DNA of 64,000 nt from Melioribacteraceae bacterium (GTDB lineage Bacteria; Bacteroidota; Ignavibacteria; Ignavibacteriales; Melioribacteraceae): contig DAOSDY010000001.1 of assembly GCA_035362835.1 (NCBI GenBank), positions 1,054,001-1,118,000 of the forward strand. The letters are read 5' to 3'. Of the stretch, positions 63,963 through 64,000 are shown piece by piece. Below the pieces are notes generated by a model. The model did not search any database and was not told the DNA's origin. It worked only from the letters and a program-made list of their open reading frames with translations. The stretch's first letter is position 1. Each line of letters starts with the position of its first letter. The position numbers and the translations under genes were made by a program.

Positions 63963-64000
63963 CCGGACTCCGCATAAGGATTTGAAGTTCCGTCAAAAGT

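Overview
This window looks like chromosomal DNA from a free-living member of the Ignavibacteria (Bacteroidota/Chlorobiota lineage). The pointers are two secreted proteins ending in the T9SS type A sorting signature (NYPNPFNPS, then a GxxVxxL stretch and a terminal KMILxK), many lipoproteins with AC/GC/SC lipoboxes, DUF5916/CBM9-type outer-membrane proteins, WD40 and M16 secreted proteins, and moderate GC with AT-rich spacers. No rRNA, tRNA, CRISPR array or prophage was recognised. Names rest on motifs read by eye; no database search was possible.

Layout. 1-4.4 kb: an exported metallo-beta-lactamase-fold hydrolase, a tiny gene pair (one encoding a 45-residue Leu-Gly-Phe repeat peptide), a Prx6-type peroxiredoxin and a secreted 14-blade WD40 protein. 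4.5-15.3 kb: a co-directional acyl-CoA/fatty-acid island with thiolase, GbsR/MarR-type regulator, SDR reductase, KASIII-like protein, Na+:solute symporter, acyl-CoA ligase, lipoprotein, outer-membrane barrel and two paralogous alpha/beta hydrolases (one exported, one cytosolic). Matching CGTTT-N10-AAACG palindromes precede the thiolase and the SDR, suggesting one regulon. The KASIII-like protein has lost two of its three catalytic residues. 15.3-27.8 kb: T9SS cargo proteins, lipoproteins, an oxidoreductase, trmB, a secreted nuclease, a second exported MBL-fold hydrolase and a PadR regulator, with dispersed GTCATTC...GAATGAC repeats between genes and a decayed copy of the trmB 5' end. 27.8-38.5 kb: a SIR2-family protein, then the classic rsmG-mnmG-mnmE block with two parS-like sites between mnmG and mnmE, and clpB, bacterioferritin and a CsdA-like helicase. 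38.6-43.1 kb: two tandem DUF5916/CBM9 barrels. 43.1-57.2 kb: transporters and membrane proteins (ChrA, DoxX, two acyltransferase-like proteins, DUF805, BASS, TauE/SafE, MgtC/DUF4010), a dihaem cytochrome, RsgA, YjbQ and a decayed tandem duplication near 48 kb. 57.3-64 kb: an M16 peptidase pair (active plus inactive subunit), an AT-rich HNH nuclease with a possible PUA-like N-terminal domain, a gluzincin-like lipoprotein, a REP-associated (RAYT) transposase and a serine hydrolase.

How it works together (inference). The 4.5-15 kb island reads as a route in which an exported lipoprotein esterase and an outer-membrane barrel deliver an organic acid, the symporter imports it, the AMP-forming ligase makes its CoA ester, and the thiolase, SDR and KASIII-like enzymes process it under GbsR-type control. 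The rsmG-mnmG-mnmE order with parS-like sites suggests the window may lie in the origin-proximal part of the chromosome. The RAYT gene lies beside, and probably mobilises, the short palindromic repeats scattered through the window; its coding sequence contains two palindromes and its stop codon lies inside a repeat copy.
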